A stretch of DNA of 10,665 bases from contig DHAP01000005.1 of assembly GCA_002397465.1 (NCBI GenBank), positions 1-10,665 of the forward strand, written 5' to 3'. The DNA comes from Caryophanales bacterium UBA4951. GTDB taxonomy: Bacteria > Bacillota_I > Bacilli_A > RFN20 > CAG-826. The notes beneath the pieces are model-generated. The model ran no database searches and was not told the DNA's origin. It saw only the letters and a program-made list of their open reading frames with translations. The position numbers were made by a program, and so were the translations under genes. Positions 4,286-10,665 of this stretch are shown here, in pieces (the stretch's first letter is position 1; each line of letters starts with the position of its first letter).

Positions 4286-5213
4286 TTATGGTTTTCTTGA
4301 CTTCTGGGTCTTCTTCAGTTGCTTTATAGGGGTCCATCGTCAGGCCGATCGGCGAGTCGATCTTACCAATCCCTTGTTTGCCCAATGAATTCAAATAAGC
4401 TTCAGATTCTTTCGTTAAGTAACATTGGTGACCACGATCGTTGACTTGGTAATACGTAAGCAACCCTTTATTATCTCCTAGTTCCTTTTTCAAGATGTCA
4501 GAAGAGGCGCTAGAAGGCACCATGGTGTCGCGGCTTCCACCTATATAAAGGACTTTAGTCGATGACTTTGAAAGGACGTTCACGGCGCTTACGTTCCCGT
4601 TTTCGCCTAACTCTAAACGGAACTTCGTTCTTACAAGAAACCTCAATATTGGATTCTTAAGGATCGGAGCCATGCTGATAAACTCGCCAAGAGGCGAATT
4701 GAACCCCGACATGGAAACACATTTTTCGATGTGATACTCGTTTCGGCATGACATCAAGGCAGTATATCCTCCCCAACTATGTCCAATTGAGTATCTTTTT
4801 AACCCTTTGGCCTGTTCATCTTTATCCAAAAAGGCAAAGAAAGCCTTAATGTCTTGGTTAACGATGCCTAGGCCATAGATCTTAGGCCCTTCTGACTGCA
4901 TACAGCCAGTGTAGTCATACGAATACACCAAATACCCTTCATTGACAAAATCAAGAATGTTCCTTGTGTAGGCATTTCTTCCAGCCCCGATGCCATGGAA
5001 GAAAACGACAACTCCCTTATATGGACCCTCAGAAAGGAAATATCTGTCCCCATAAAGCTTCCATTTCCCACTATAAAAGGAAAAAGGCGTGTGTTTCATG
5101 CCTAGTTCCTCAGGCGATAAATAAGGAAGGGAGGGCGAGCCATCCCAACGATGGGAAATGTTCTTATCAGCCAGTTTGGAAATGATTAGATACAGTATCA
5201 AGAGGGTTATCAT
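4266..5213 (-). CDS. Membrane-anchored alpha/beta hydrolase (serine hydrolase)
   Basis: A 315-residue alpha/beta hydrolase with a short N-terminal hydrophobic anchor (about residues 2-13, ITLLILYLIIS). The oxyanion-hole motif is FFHGIGAG (His73-Gly74), the nucleophile elbow is GHSWGG (Ser146), the acid is probably Asp229 in GGSRDTMVP, and the base His262 in DRGHQCYL. The order and spacing are normal, so the enzyme should be active. It resembles Bacillota 'lysophospholipase/serine aminopeptidase-like' esterases, and the substrate is not predictable. Its ATG overlaps the stop of the GH3 gene as ATGA with no separate strong Shine-Dalgarno, which implies translational coupling. Co-expression suggests removal of acyl or ester groups from the glycosides that the GH3 enzyme cleaves, but this is inference. 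No terminator separates it from the tRNA-Leu downstream. Confidence 0.85.
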   Translation of the reverse strand: MITLLILYLIISKLADKNISHRWDGSPSLPYLSPEELGMKHTPFSFYSGKWKLYGDRYFLSEGPYKGVVVFFHGIGAGRNAYTRNILDFVNEGYLVYSYDYTGCMQSEGPKIYGLGIVNQDIKAFFAFLDKDEQAKGLKRYSIGHSWGGYTALMSCRNEYHIEKCVSMSGFNSPLGEFISMAPILKNPILRFLVRTKFRLELGENGNVSAVNVLSKSSTKVLYIGGSRDTMVPSSASSDILKKELGDNKGLLTYYQVNDRGHQCYLTKESEAYLNSLGKQGIGKIDSPIGLTMDPYKATEEDPEVKKTIIHFFAS

Positions 5214-7630
5214 TTGCGATGACCGAATTGAGCGTCAAACAAAGCCTTCAGATAACGTTTGTTGGCGATATCGACAAGGGCGAGTTCTAGTTTTTCGCTG
5301 ATGCCGATCATTGAAAGCATACGGATTGGGCTTTCCATGACCATGTCGATGAAGTTTTGTCCCTTTTCATCGATGCTTCCGTCAGGATGAGCGACCATTT
5401 TATTGAGCTGTTTGCCCACGATCTTTCCGGCTAATGTCTCTCTTATTTCCCCAAAAGTGGAGTTCAAAGTGTAGTGATGATGACGTTTTGCGTTCTCGTT
5501 GGGGATTTGATGGCCCAAAAGCACGATGTATTCGTTATCGGTGACATGGAACGAGCCGCTCTGGAGATTGAAATAGGTCGGAAGCTGCGACTTCATGTCG
5601 ATGGGCTTGTAGCTGGAAACGACTTCGATCTCCTTATTCAAAAGGATGTTGCTTGAAGAATTGCCAACCTCAATATTGTATTTTCCGCCTTCGACTTCGT
5701 AGCGTTCACTCGTGACGTCATAATGCGAGAAGGCCGAGAAAGGTATCATGAAGGAAACCTTCTTTTCCTTTTCAGGGAGCAATGAGACTTTCTTGAATGC
5801 GCGAAGTTCACGTAATGGCTTCAATGTCTTACTTGCCGGTTCTGAGACGTAAAGCTGAACGACTTCCGAACCTTTGACCTTCCCAGAGTTTTTGATAGTC
5901 AAAGAAACGCTTAGATTGCCATTCGAGATTTTGTTTTTTGAAACAGAAAGATTGCTGAACGCGAACTTGGTGTAACTAAGGCCGAATCCGAATGGGAAGA
6001 GAACTTCTTTTTCGGCAGATAAATAGTAACGATAACCAACGAAGATGCTGTCCTTATATAAGGAGATGTCTCCTTGTCCAGGATAGAAATCATGGGATGG
6101 CACATCGGTGTAGTAATATGGCCATGTCTCAGCGAACTTTCCTGACGGATTAACCTTGCCGGTCAAAAGGTTGTTGATGGCTATTCCTCCGCCTTCTCCA
6201 GGGAGATAAGCGACAAGGATGGCCTTGGCTTTGTCGGCAAAAGGAAGTTCGACCGGAGCGCCGAGAAGAAGCACGACGATGATGTTTTTGTTAACGGCGT
6301 ATATGGCGTCAAACAATGAGTATTGGTTGTCAGGAAGACGCATGTTCTTTCTGTCCCAACCTTCTGTTTCAACCGATTCTGGTAGGCCAAGGACAAGAAC
6401 GACTTTCTTATGGGTGGCAGCGAGATCAACCGCATCGATGGCGAGAGTGGAATCAGCCGCACCATCCGTCAATGAATACCCTTCCGAGAAAGGAATTCCC
6501 TTGGCGTCTTTGCCAATGTCAGCAGCTTCAAGATAAGAAACCAAATGCTGGGGGATGACTTGTGATGAGCCGGCTCCTTGATAACGCGGATGCTTAGCTA
6601 AGGCCCCGATGATGCAAACATCCTTATAATCCTTCAAAGGGAGGATATCCCCGTCATTCTTGGCCAAAACAATGCTTTCTTCGGCCACTTCGATGGCGGC
6701 TTCATGGGACACTCCATAGTTCCAGGCCTCTTTTGAAGGTTCTCTAGCCAAGACTTTGTCATATAGATGAGCGACCCTTTCGCACGATGTCTCAAAGGCA
6801 TCTTTGTCAAGACTGCCGTTCTTTAGGGCCTTGACCAATTCCTTTTTCCTATCGGTGACGCAAGGCATCTCCAAGTCCAAACCGTGATTGTGGGAATCGA
6901 TGGGGTCAAAGGTCGCGCCCCAGTCGCTCACGACGACGCCGGTGTAGCCCCATTCTTTTCTTAAGACATTCTTCAAGAGCCAATCGTTGTCGGAAGAATA
7001 GACTCCGTTGATCCGGTTATAAGAGCACATGACACTCCAAGGATCGGCCTCTTTAATCGCAATCTCAAAGGGGCGGAGATAGAGCTCCCTTAAGGCTCGC
7101 ATATCGACTTCGGCGCTATAGGTGAGACGTCTATATTCCTGATTGTTGACGGCAAAATGTTTTAAAGAAGTCCCAACCCCGTTCTCTTGGACGCCATTGA
7201 TGTATCCGGCCGCCAAGGTTCCGGCCAAGTACGGGTCCTCTGAAAGGTATTCGAAGTTACGGCCGCACAATGGGTTTCGTTTGATGTTGACCCCCGGGGC
7301 CAAGATCATGTCAGTCTTTTGTTCGAGGGCTTCCTTGCCCAAATAATGTCCGATTTTATGTAAGGCATCAGGATTCCATGAGCAGGCGGTCAAACAAGGC
7401 GAAGGAAAACAGGTGGCAGGAAGAGACGATCCGACCATCTCACCTTTTTTTGGTTTGTCGTCAGTAGGCTTTCTGACCCCGGTCGGGCCATCATGCATCT
7501 CAATGCCTTTGACGTCGGTTCCTTCGATAGGGTGCGTGTTCCAAGCCCCGTCTCCATAGAGAAGCGGTGCTTTAGCCAAAGGCGAGGCTTTCTTCGTTTC
7601 TTCAATCGCGTGATTTTTGACTTCTGACAT
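5210..7630 (-). CDS. Glycoside hydrolase family 3 beta-glycosidase, cytoplasmic
   Basis: An 806-residue GH3 enzyme that removes non-reducing-end beta-linked sugars, most often glucose. The N-terminal TIM-barrel domain (about 25-295) carries GRNFEYLSEDP, the substrate-binding KHF at 157-159 and VVSDWGAT with nucleophile Asp236. The second alpha/beta sandwich domain (about 310-550) has ETEGWDR, where Glu423 is the candidate acid/base. FPFGFGLSYT leads into a fibronectin type III-like domain (about 555-665). A further tail of about 135 residues (670-806) includes YTLNSTFGEI and a helical end; similar tails occur in many Bacillota GH3 proteins. There is no signal peptide, so it acts on imported sugars. 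The start is supported by GAAAGG (7640-7645) 9 bp upstream. It is the middle gene of an operon, 25 bp after the TM2 gene and overlapping the hydrolase gene by 4 bp. Exact sugar specificity cannot be read from sequence. Confidence 0.93.
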   Translation of the reverse strand: MSEVKNHAIEETKKASPLAKAPLLYGDGAWNTHPIEGTDVKGIEMHDGPTGVRKPTDDKPKKGEMVGSSLPATCFPSPCLTACSWNPDALHKIGHYLGKEALEQKTDMILAPGVNIKRNPLCGRNFEYLSEDPYLAGTLAAGYINGVQENGVGTSLKHFAVNNQEYRRLTYSAEVDMRALRELYLRPFEIAIKEADPWSVMCSYNRINGVYSSDNDWLLKNVLRKEWGYTGVVVSDWGATFDPIDSHNHGLDLEMPCVTDRKKELVKALKNGSLDKDAFETSCERVAHLYDKVLAREPSKEAWNYGVSHEAAIEVAEESIVLAKNDGDILPLKDYKDVCIIGALAKHPRYQGAGSSQVIPQHLVSYLEAADIGKDAKGIPFSEGYSLTDGAADSTLAIDAVDLAATHKKVVLVLGLPESVETEGWDRKNMRLPDNQYSLFDAIYAVNKNIIVVLLLGAPVELPFADKAKAILVAYLPGEGGGIAINNLLTGKVNPSGKFAETWPYYYTDVPSHDFYPGQGDISLYKDSIFVGYRYYLSAEKEVLFPFGFGLSYTKFAFSNLSVSKNKISNGNLSVSLTIKNSGKVKGSEVVQLYVSEPASKTLKPLRELRAFKKVSLLPEKEKKVSFMIPFSAFSHYDVTSERYEVEGGKYNIEVGNSSSNILLNKEIEVVSSYKPIDMKSQLPTYFNLQSGSFHVTDNEYIVLLGHQIPNENAKRHHHYTLNSTFGEIRETLAGKIVGKQLNKMVAHPDGSIDEKGQNFIDMVMESPIRMLSMIGISEKLELALVDIANKRYLKALFDAQFGHRK

Positions 7631-7655
7631 GGTTTTTATCCTTTCAAGATATCGT

Positions 7656-8006
7656 CTATAAATCTTTCTTTATCGGTTTTCCGTTCCCATCAACATTGAT
7701 GGAGCCAAGCAAAATCATGATTCCTTCAATCACTCCCCAAACCCAAGAAATCGGCGCAAAGACAACCGTCAGTCCCAAAATCAATTGGACGATAGCCTTG
7801 CTCTTATAGCCCAAATAAAAATTGTGGACTCCAAAGACACCTAAGAAAATGCCTAATAAACCCGCTCCAACGGCGCTTTTGGAATCATCCTTGTTAACTG
7901 CCACAGCCGTGGAATCACCATTTGGTATCCCATTAACATCAGCCCCGCAGTTTGGGCAAAACTTCACGCCCTCAGGCAACTCTTTTCCACATTTCGAACA
8001 AAACAT
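7656..8006 (-). CDS. Zinc-ribbon and TM2-domain membrane protein
   Basis: A 116-residue protein. Residues 1-20 form a zinc ribbon, CSKC followed by CPNC (Cys3, Cys6, Cys17, Cys20). A polar linker follows (about 24-43), then a TM2 domain (about 44-102) with two membrane helices around the typical GVFGVHNFYLGYK motif and a second helix containing WVWGVIEGIMIL. TM2 proteins are widespread and poorly understood; the zinc-ribbon/TM2 combination is common in Bacillota. The Shine-Dalgarno GAGGAAG lies about 6 bp before the ATG. It is the first gene of the minus-strand operon, 25 bp ahead of the GH3 gene, and divergent from msrA. A role linking membrane state to the downstream enzymes is possible, but nothing in the sequence proves it. 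Confidence 0.88.
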   Translation of the reverse strand: MFCSKCGKELPEGVKFCPNCGADVNGIPNGDSTAVAVNKDDSKSAVGAGLLGIFLGVFGVHNFYLGYKSKAIVQLILGLTVVFAPISWVWGVIEGIMILLGSINVDGNGKPIKKDL

Positions 8007-8030
8007 GGTTTCTTCCTCGCTATAGATGAT

Positions 8031-8036
8031 ATTTTA
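8031..8036 (-). promoter_or_regulatory. Candidate -10 box for the TM2-GH3-hydrolase operon
   Basis: TAAAAT on the minus strand (five of six matches), 24 bp before the TM2 start codon. The best hexamer 17 bp upstream, TGGAAG, is a poor -35. It lies in the 87-bp divergent region shared with msrA, which also contains a near-perfect inverted pair, CGCTATAG (8017-8024) and CCATAGCG (8058-8065). Confidence 0.3.
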
Positions 8037-8069
8037 GACACATCGCTCGTTTTCTTCCATAGCGGTTAA

Positions 8070-8075
8070 TATAAT
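8070..8075 (+). promoter_or_regulatory. Perfect -10 box for msrA
   Basis: TATAAT at 8070-8075, only 18 bp before the msrA ATG. No good -35 is visible at normal distance. Transcription would start around 8081-8083, right at the AGGAG ribosome binding site, so the leader would be very short. Confidence 0.45.
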
Positions 8076-8093
8076 GATTTCAGGAGTTTGTTC

Positions 8094-8591
8094 ATGGAAA
8101 AGACAATTTATCTGGCCGGTGGGTGTTTCTGGGGCGTTGAGGCCTATTTCAAAAAGTTGAATGGCGTCTTGGACACCACGGTCGGATATTGCAATGGCAG
8201 GACGGCTTTCCCAAAATACGAAGACCTTAAATCAGGCAAGGCCGACCATGCCGAAACCGTCAAAATAGTCTACGATCCGGAAGTCATCAGCCTCAGCAAA
8301 CTATTGGAGCATTTCCTTCGCTTTGTCGACCCTTATTCAGTCGACCAGCAAGGAAACGATGTCGGCCATCAATATCGCAGCGGCGTCTATTACACCGACC
8401 TCCTCGACGCGGTTGAGGCTGAAATGTATTTCTCCGAGCATCTAAAAGAAGGCTATAAGATCGAAATCAAGCAAATGAACAATTTCTTCCCGGCCGAAGA
8501 ATACCATCAGGATTATCTAGACAAGCACAAAGACGGCTACTGCCACGTCAATTTGGGCCTGATCAAACAAAACGAGAAAAAAGATAACTAG
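8094..8591 (+). CDS. msrA: Peptide methionine sulfoxide reductase A
   Basis: A 165-residue MsrA that reduces the S-epimer of methionine sulfoxide in proteins, using thioredoxin as electron donor, in the cytoplasm. The active-site motif GGCFWG puts the catalytic Cys at position 11. The HAE segment (about 52-54), the HQYRSGVYY motif (92-100) and the C-terminal GYCHVNL with Cys150 as likely resolving cysteine are all present. There is no fused MsrB domain. The length is normal for a stand-alone MsrA. I chose the ATG at 8094 because AGGAG (8082-8086) is 7 bp upstream; an in-frame TTG at 8088 is too close to that site. It is divergent from the TM2-GH3 operon. Its TAG stop shares the bases CTAG with the stop of the converging membrane-protein gene. 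Confidence is high for function. Confidence 0.96.
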   Translation: MEKTIYLAGGCFWGVEAYFKKLNGVLDTTVGYCNGRTAFPKYEDLKSGKADHAETVKIVYDPEVISLSKLLEHFLRFVDPYSVDQQGNDVGHQYRSGVYYTDLLDAVEAEMYFSEHLKEGYKIEIKQMNNFFPAEEYHQDYLDKHKDGYCHVNLGLIKQNEKKDN

Positions 8592-10531
8592 AAAGCTTCC
8601 CTGAGCCAAGTAGAGAGAACCCCCGCATTTCCGTATTGAAGACCATCAAAATTGTTGAAGGCGAAGTTGACCATCAAATAGACCCCGAAAAACATCAAGA
8701 TGGAACAGGTGACAAAGACTGTCCTGAACGACTCTTTTTCTTTGGCTGAATTGAAGAAACTGTAGACGAGATAGAAACAAAGCATCCCGTTCAAGGGGTA
8801 GATGGCCAGCATGTATCTGGCACAGACACCGCCCAAACAATAAATGCTATAAGCGAGGACTATAGGAGCCAACAAGAAGGCCAATAGGAACCACTTCTTG
8901 TCCCATCCCTCGCTTCTTTTGAACACATATGGGAAAAGGAACAAAGACCAGAAGAACGGCTGGAAGAGCACCCCTATCGAGCCTTGGACGTAGCTATTAG
9001 ACTCCCGAGGCAAAGAAATCTTCGTGATGGTGAGATATGGGAATGAGGAAGAGAAGCCAAACGGCTCAAGATAATAATGGAAGAATGAAGCGAAGATGCC
9101 ATCAAACGACAAGGAGGCATTCCCTTGGTCACTAACGGTCAATTGGTAGGATTGGCCGAATTGAATGACGCTTCCGAAGCGGAAATAGTTGTAGCACATG
9201 AGTAGAACCGCTCCGCTTAGTATAAGCACAGCCATCGGGACGAGGTCGAGGATCCTTTTTGACAAGCCAATCTCTTTGTCCAAAAGCCCTTTGATTAGGA
9301 ATGGGAGGGCAATTAAGGCCACGATTCCGAAGTCGGGCCTAGAAGCCACGATGGCCACGTAAAAGAAACCGGCCAGGCCAAAGAGATAAATCCTTTTCTT
9401 TTTATCCTGATAACCATGGATCACCAAGGCCAAGAAGAAGGCTATGAAAGCGAGACCGAAGGTGAAAGGAAGACGATATTTCCAGTCAGTCCATCGATAA
9501 ACGACAAAAGAAAGGCCCATCGAGCAAAGGAAGGCCATGATCGAAAGGAACAGCCATTGAAAGAAACAGAAGGGTTTCTTGTCCAATAAAGCCAGCCTAT
9601 AGGTTAGATAAAAGAAACCTGCGATATATAAGAACCACGAGAAAGTCTCAAGGAACAAGCCAGTCGGCACAAAGGTGCAACCAGTTAGGAAATACACCGG
9701 GAACATGACCAAAATAACCGGAGCAGGCCCATAGTAGCAATAGTATTTGCCTCCATAATAAACGGTGTCCCATAAATAGGAGATGCCAGCCCTCAAGGAA
9801 GGATCATAAGGATTCGAGAGAGCCATCAAAGCACTCGAAGGTTCTTCGTCTAGATAGAGATGCCCATGGAGAAAGGCTGAGAAGAGATTGTAATAAAGGA
9901 AGGGGTTGTCGCTCGTATAAGTGGAATCAAACGGATAAGTCGTAAGGTATTCATCTTGTTTGGCCATGACTATCACGACGAAAGAAAAGAAAAGTACGAT
10001 GCATAAACCGATGATGAAGTGCTTGCCTTTTTTTCTTTGGTCTTCCTCGTTCCTCAATAAAGAAATGTTCTTCGGGATATTGAAAAAGAACCCGATCAAC
10101 AACGAGAAACAAAGAAAGCGGAAACTTGAAAAAACGAATGACTTTTCAATGTTGTTGAAGAGAAAAAGCTCAAGCAAATAGACAAGCAAAAAGCACAAAT
10201 CCCTTGCAACAACCACCCAAGAGTAGTTTAGAGAGCCGCCTTTATCAATAAGCGAAAGAATCTTTTTTCCAGGTGAGAGAATGGCTAATAGAAGAGAAAC
10301 GGAGCATCCAAAAGCAAAGACGTTCCAAAGAGAAAAACTTGCGTATGAATAAACGGCGATCACTGAAGTCAGAACACTGGAAACGTAGGCCAGAACGAAA
10401 TCGATGAGGGAGGCGAAAACATTCTTCTTTATCACGAATTCTTTTTTCTCATGTATTGAGATAATGAATCTTATCGCGAAGAGCAAGAGTACGGCGAGCA
10501 AGGCCCCGACCGGCCCGTAAATCCAAAACAT
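8588..10531 (-). CDS. Large polytopic membrane protein, possibly GT-C-type glycosyltransferase
   Basis: A 647-residue protein with more than ten hydrophobic segments spread over its length, beginning immediately at the N-terminus (residues 2-26). Between about residues 190 and 272 lies a polar, aromatic-rich external-type loop with HGHLYLDEEP, NPYDPSLRAG, WDTVYYGGKYY and YYGPAPV, and SRPDFG (397-402) and CARYMLAIYP (570-579) follow. This arrangement, a large loop early in the chain with acidic residues and an R-Y motif in a late helix, recalls GT-C enzymes that use polyprenyl-phosphate sugars. Similar proteins are common and mostly unnamed in gut Bacillota. I recognise no specific family, so glycosyl transfer is inference. 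No strong Shine-Dalgarno precedes the ATG. A -10-like TAGAAT lies 6 bp upstream of the start, so a leaderless transcript is possible. It converges with msrA, sharing CTAG as both stops. Confidence 0.75.
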   Translation of the reverse strand: MFWIYGPVGALLAVLLLFAIRFIISIHEKKEFVIKKNVFASLIDFVLAYVSSVLTSVIAVYSYASFSLWNVFAFGCSVSLLLAILSPGKKILSLIDKGGSLNYSWVVVARDLCFLLVYLLELFLFNNIEKSFVFSSFRFLCFSLLIGFFFNIPKNISLLRNEEDQRKKGKHFIIGLCIVLFFSFVVIVMAKQDEYLTTYPFDSTYTSDNPFLYYNLFSAFLHGHLYLDEEPSSALMALSNPYDPSLRAGISYLWDTVYYGGKYYCYYGPAPVILVMFPVYFLTGCTFVPTGLFLETFSWFLYIAGFFYLTYRLALLDKKPFCFFQWLFLSIMAFLCSMGLSFVVYRWTDWKYRLPFTFGLAFIAFFLALVIHGYQDKKKRIYLFGLAGFFYVAIVASRPDFGIVALIALPFLIKGLLDKEIGLSKRILDLVPMAVLILSGAVLLMCYNYFRFGSVIQFGQSYQLTVSDQGNASLSFDGIFASFFHYYLEPFGFSSSFPYLTITKISLPRESNSYVQGSIGVLFQPFFWSLFLFPYVFKRSEGWDKKWFLLAFLLAPIVLAYSIYCLGGVCARYMLAIYPLNGMLCFYLVYSFFNSAKEKESFRTVFVTCSILMFFGVYLMVNFAFNNFDGLQYGNAGVLSTWLREAF

Positions 10532-10544
10532 GATTACATTCTAT

Positions 10545-10567
10545 CTTGAAGGACAATTGTCTTGAAG
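10545..10567. promoter_or_regulatory. Palindrome with flanking direct repeats upstream of the polytopic protein gene
   Basis: The perfect palindrome GACAATTGTC (10552-10561) sits between two CTTGAAG copies (10545-10551 and 10561-10567). It covers the likely spacer and -35 region of the membrane-protein gene on the minus strand, so it could be an operator. No regulator is identified. Confidence 0.3.
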
Positions 10568-10612
10568 ACTTATCGAAATAAACGTAATTGTTGAATAACG
10601 CCAAAAAGTAAC

Positions 10613-10639
10613 AAAAAACCTAGGCAGTGCCTAGGCTTT
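10613..10639 (-). terminator. Rho-independent terminator, probably of a gene to the right
   Basis: A perfect 7-bp stem, CCTAGGC (10619-10625) with GCCTAGG (10629-10635), around the 3-base loop. On the minus strand it is followed by six T residues (10618-10613), and on the plus strand by CTTTT, so it could act both ways. It lies upstream of the minus-strand membrane-protein gene, so it most likely ends a minus-strand gene outside the window. Confidence 0.8.
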
Positions 10640-10665
10640 TACCAATTTGGTGGAGCTATCAATTC

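Noticed and set aside
5911..6558. Several open frames inside the GH3 gene on both strands
   Set aside because: They are shadows of a well-supported GH3 coding frame with intact motifs; none has a ribosome binding site or family signature.
1..10665. A hidden defence or secondary-metabolite system
   Set aside because: No nuclease, helicase, reverse transcriptase, toxin-antitoxin, NRPS/PKS or RiPP signature is visible; genes other than the tRNA scar are ordinary families.

Overview
The window looks like a chromosomal segment from a member of the Bacillota, most likely an uncultured gut-type Bacilli lineage. The reasons are AGGAGG-type ribosome binding sites, tRNA genes with encoded CCA ends, compact Gram-positive gene families and an uneven but fairly low G+C content. 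UGA is used as a stop codon (at the end of the glycoside hydrolase gene), so a UGA=Trp code is unlikely. No rRNA, CRISPR array or intact mobile element is present, and the species assignment is low confidence.

Left part, about 1-1900: a visibly AT-rich accessory or scar region. It holds an orphan lipoprotein gene (minus), a decayed IS30-type transposase start, stop-ridden leftover coding sequence, and three tandem copies of a 'CCGTTTAACGAGTG' motif at 31/30 bp period. After these come an intact tRNA-Leu(CAA) with its own terminator, about 310 bp of non-coding DNA, and a broken tRNA-Leu whose 5' half ends exactly in the anticodon loop and which keeps a perfect -10 box. This reads as the scar of one or more integration and deletion events at a tRNA-Leu locus.

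Middle part, about 1900-4250: a membrane-anchored M20 metallopeptidase (plus) converges with a TetR-family regulator (minus), and their 3' ends overlap by 25 bp. The regulator has palindromic candidate operator sequence upstream and looks leaderless. Next is a two-gene tRNA cluster, Leu(CAG) then Arg(CCG), read on the minus strand and ended by a GAAA-loop terminator.

Right part, about 4250-10665: a minus-strand operon of a zinc-ribbon/TM2 membrane protein, a cytoplasmic GH3 beta-glycosidase and a membrane-anchored alpha/beta hydrolase. The last two overlap by ATGA, and the tRNA cluster begins only 19 bp downstream of the operon. Divergent from this operon is msrA (methionine sulfoxide reductase A). 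msrA shares a CTAG double stop with a converging gene for a large polytopic membrane protein that resembles GT-C-type enzymes. A strong terminator at the right edge marks the end of an unseen minus-strand gene outside the window.

The GH3/hydrolase pair suggests intracellular breakdown of imported glycosides. The M20 peptidase, MsrA and the polytopic protein are housekeeping or envelope functions with no clear pathway link. I see no convincing new defence or biosynthetic system. The most unusual part is the tRNA-Leu scar and its surrounding repeats.
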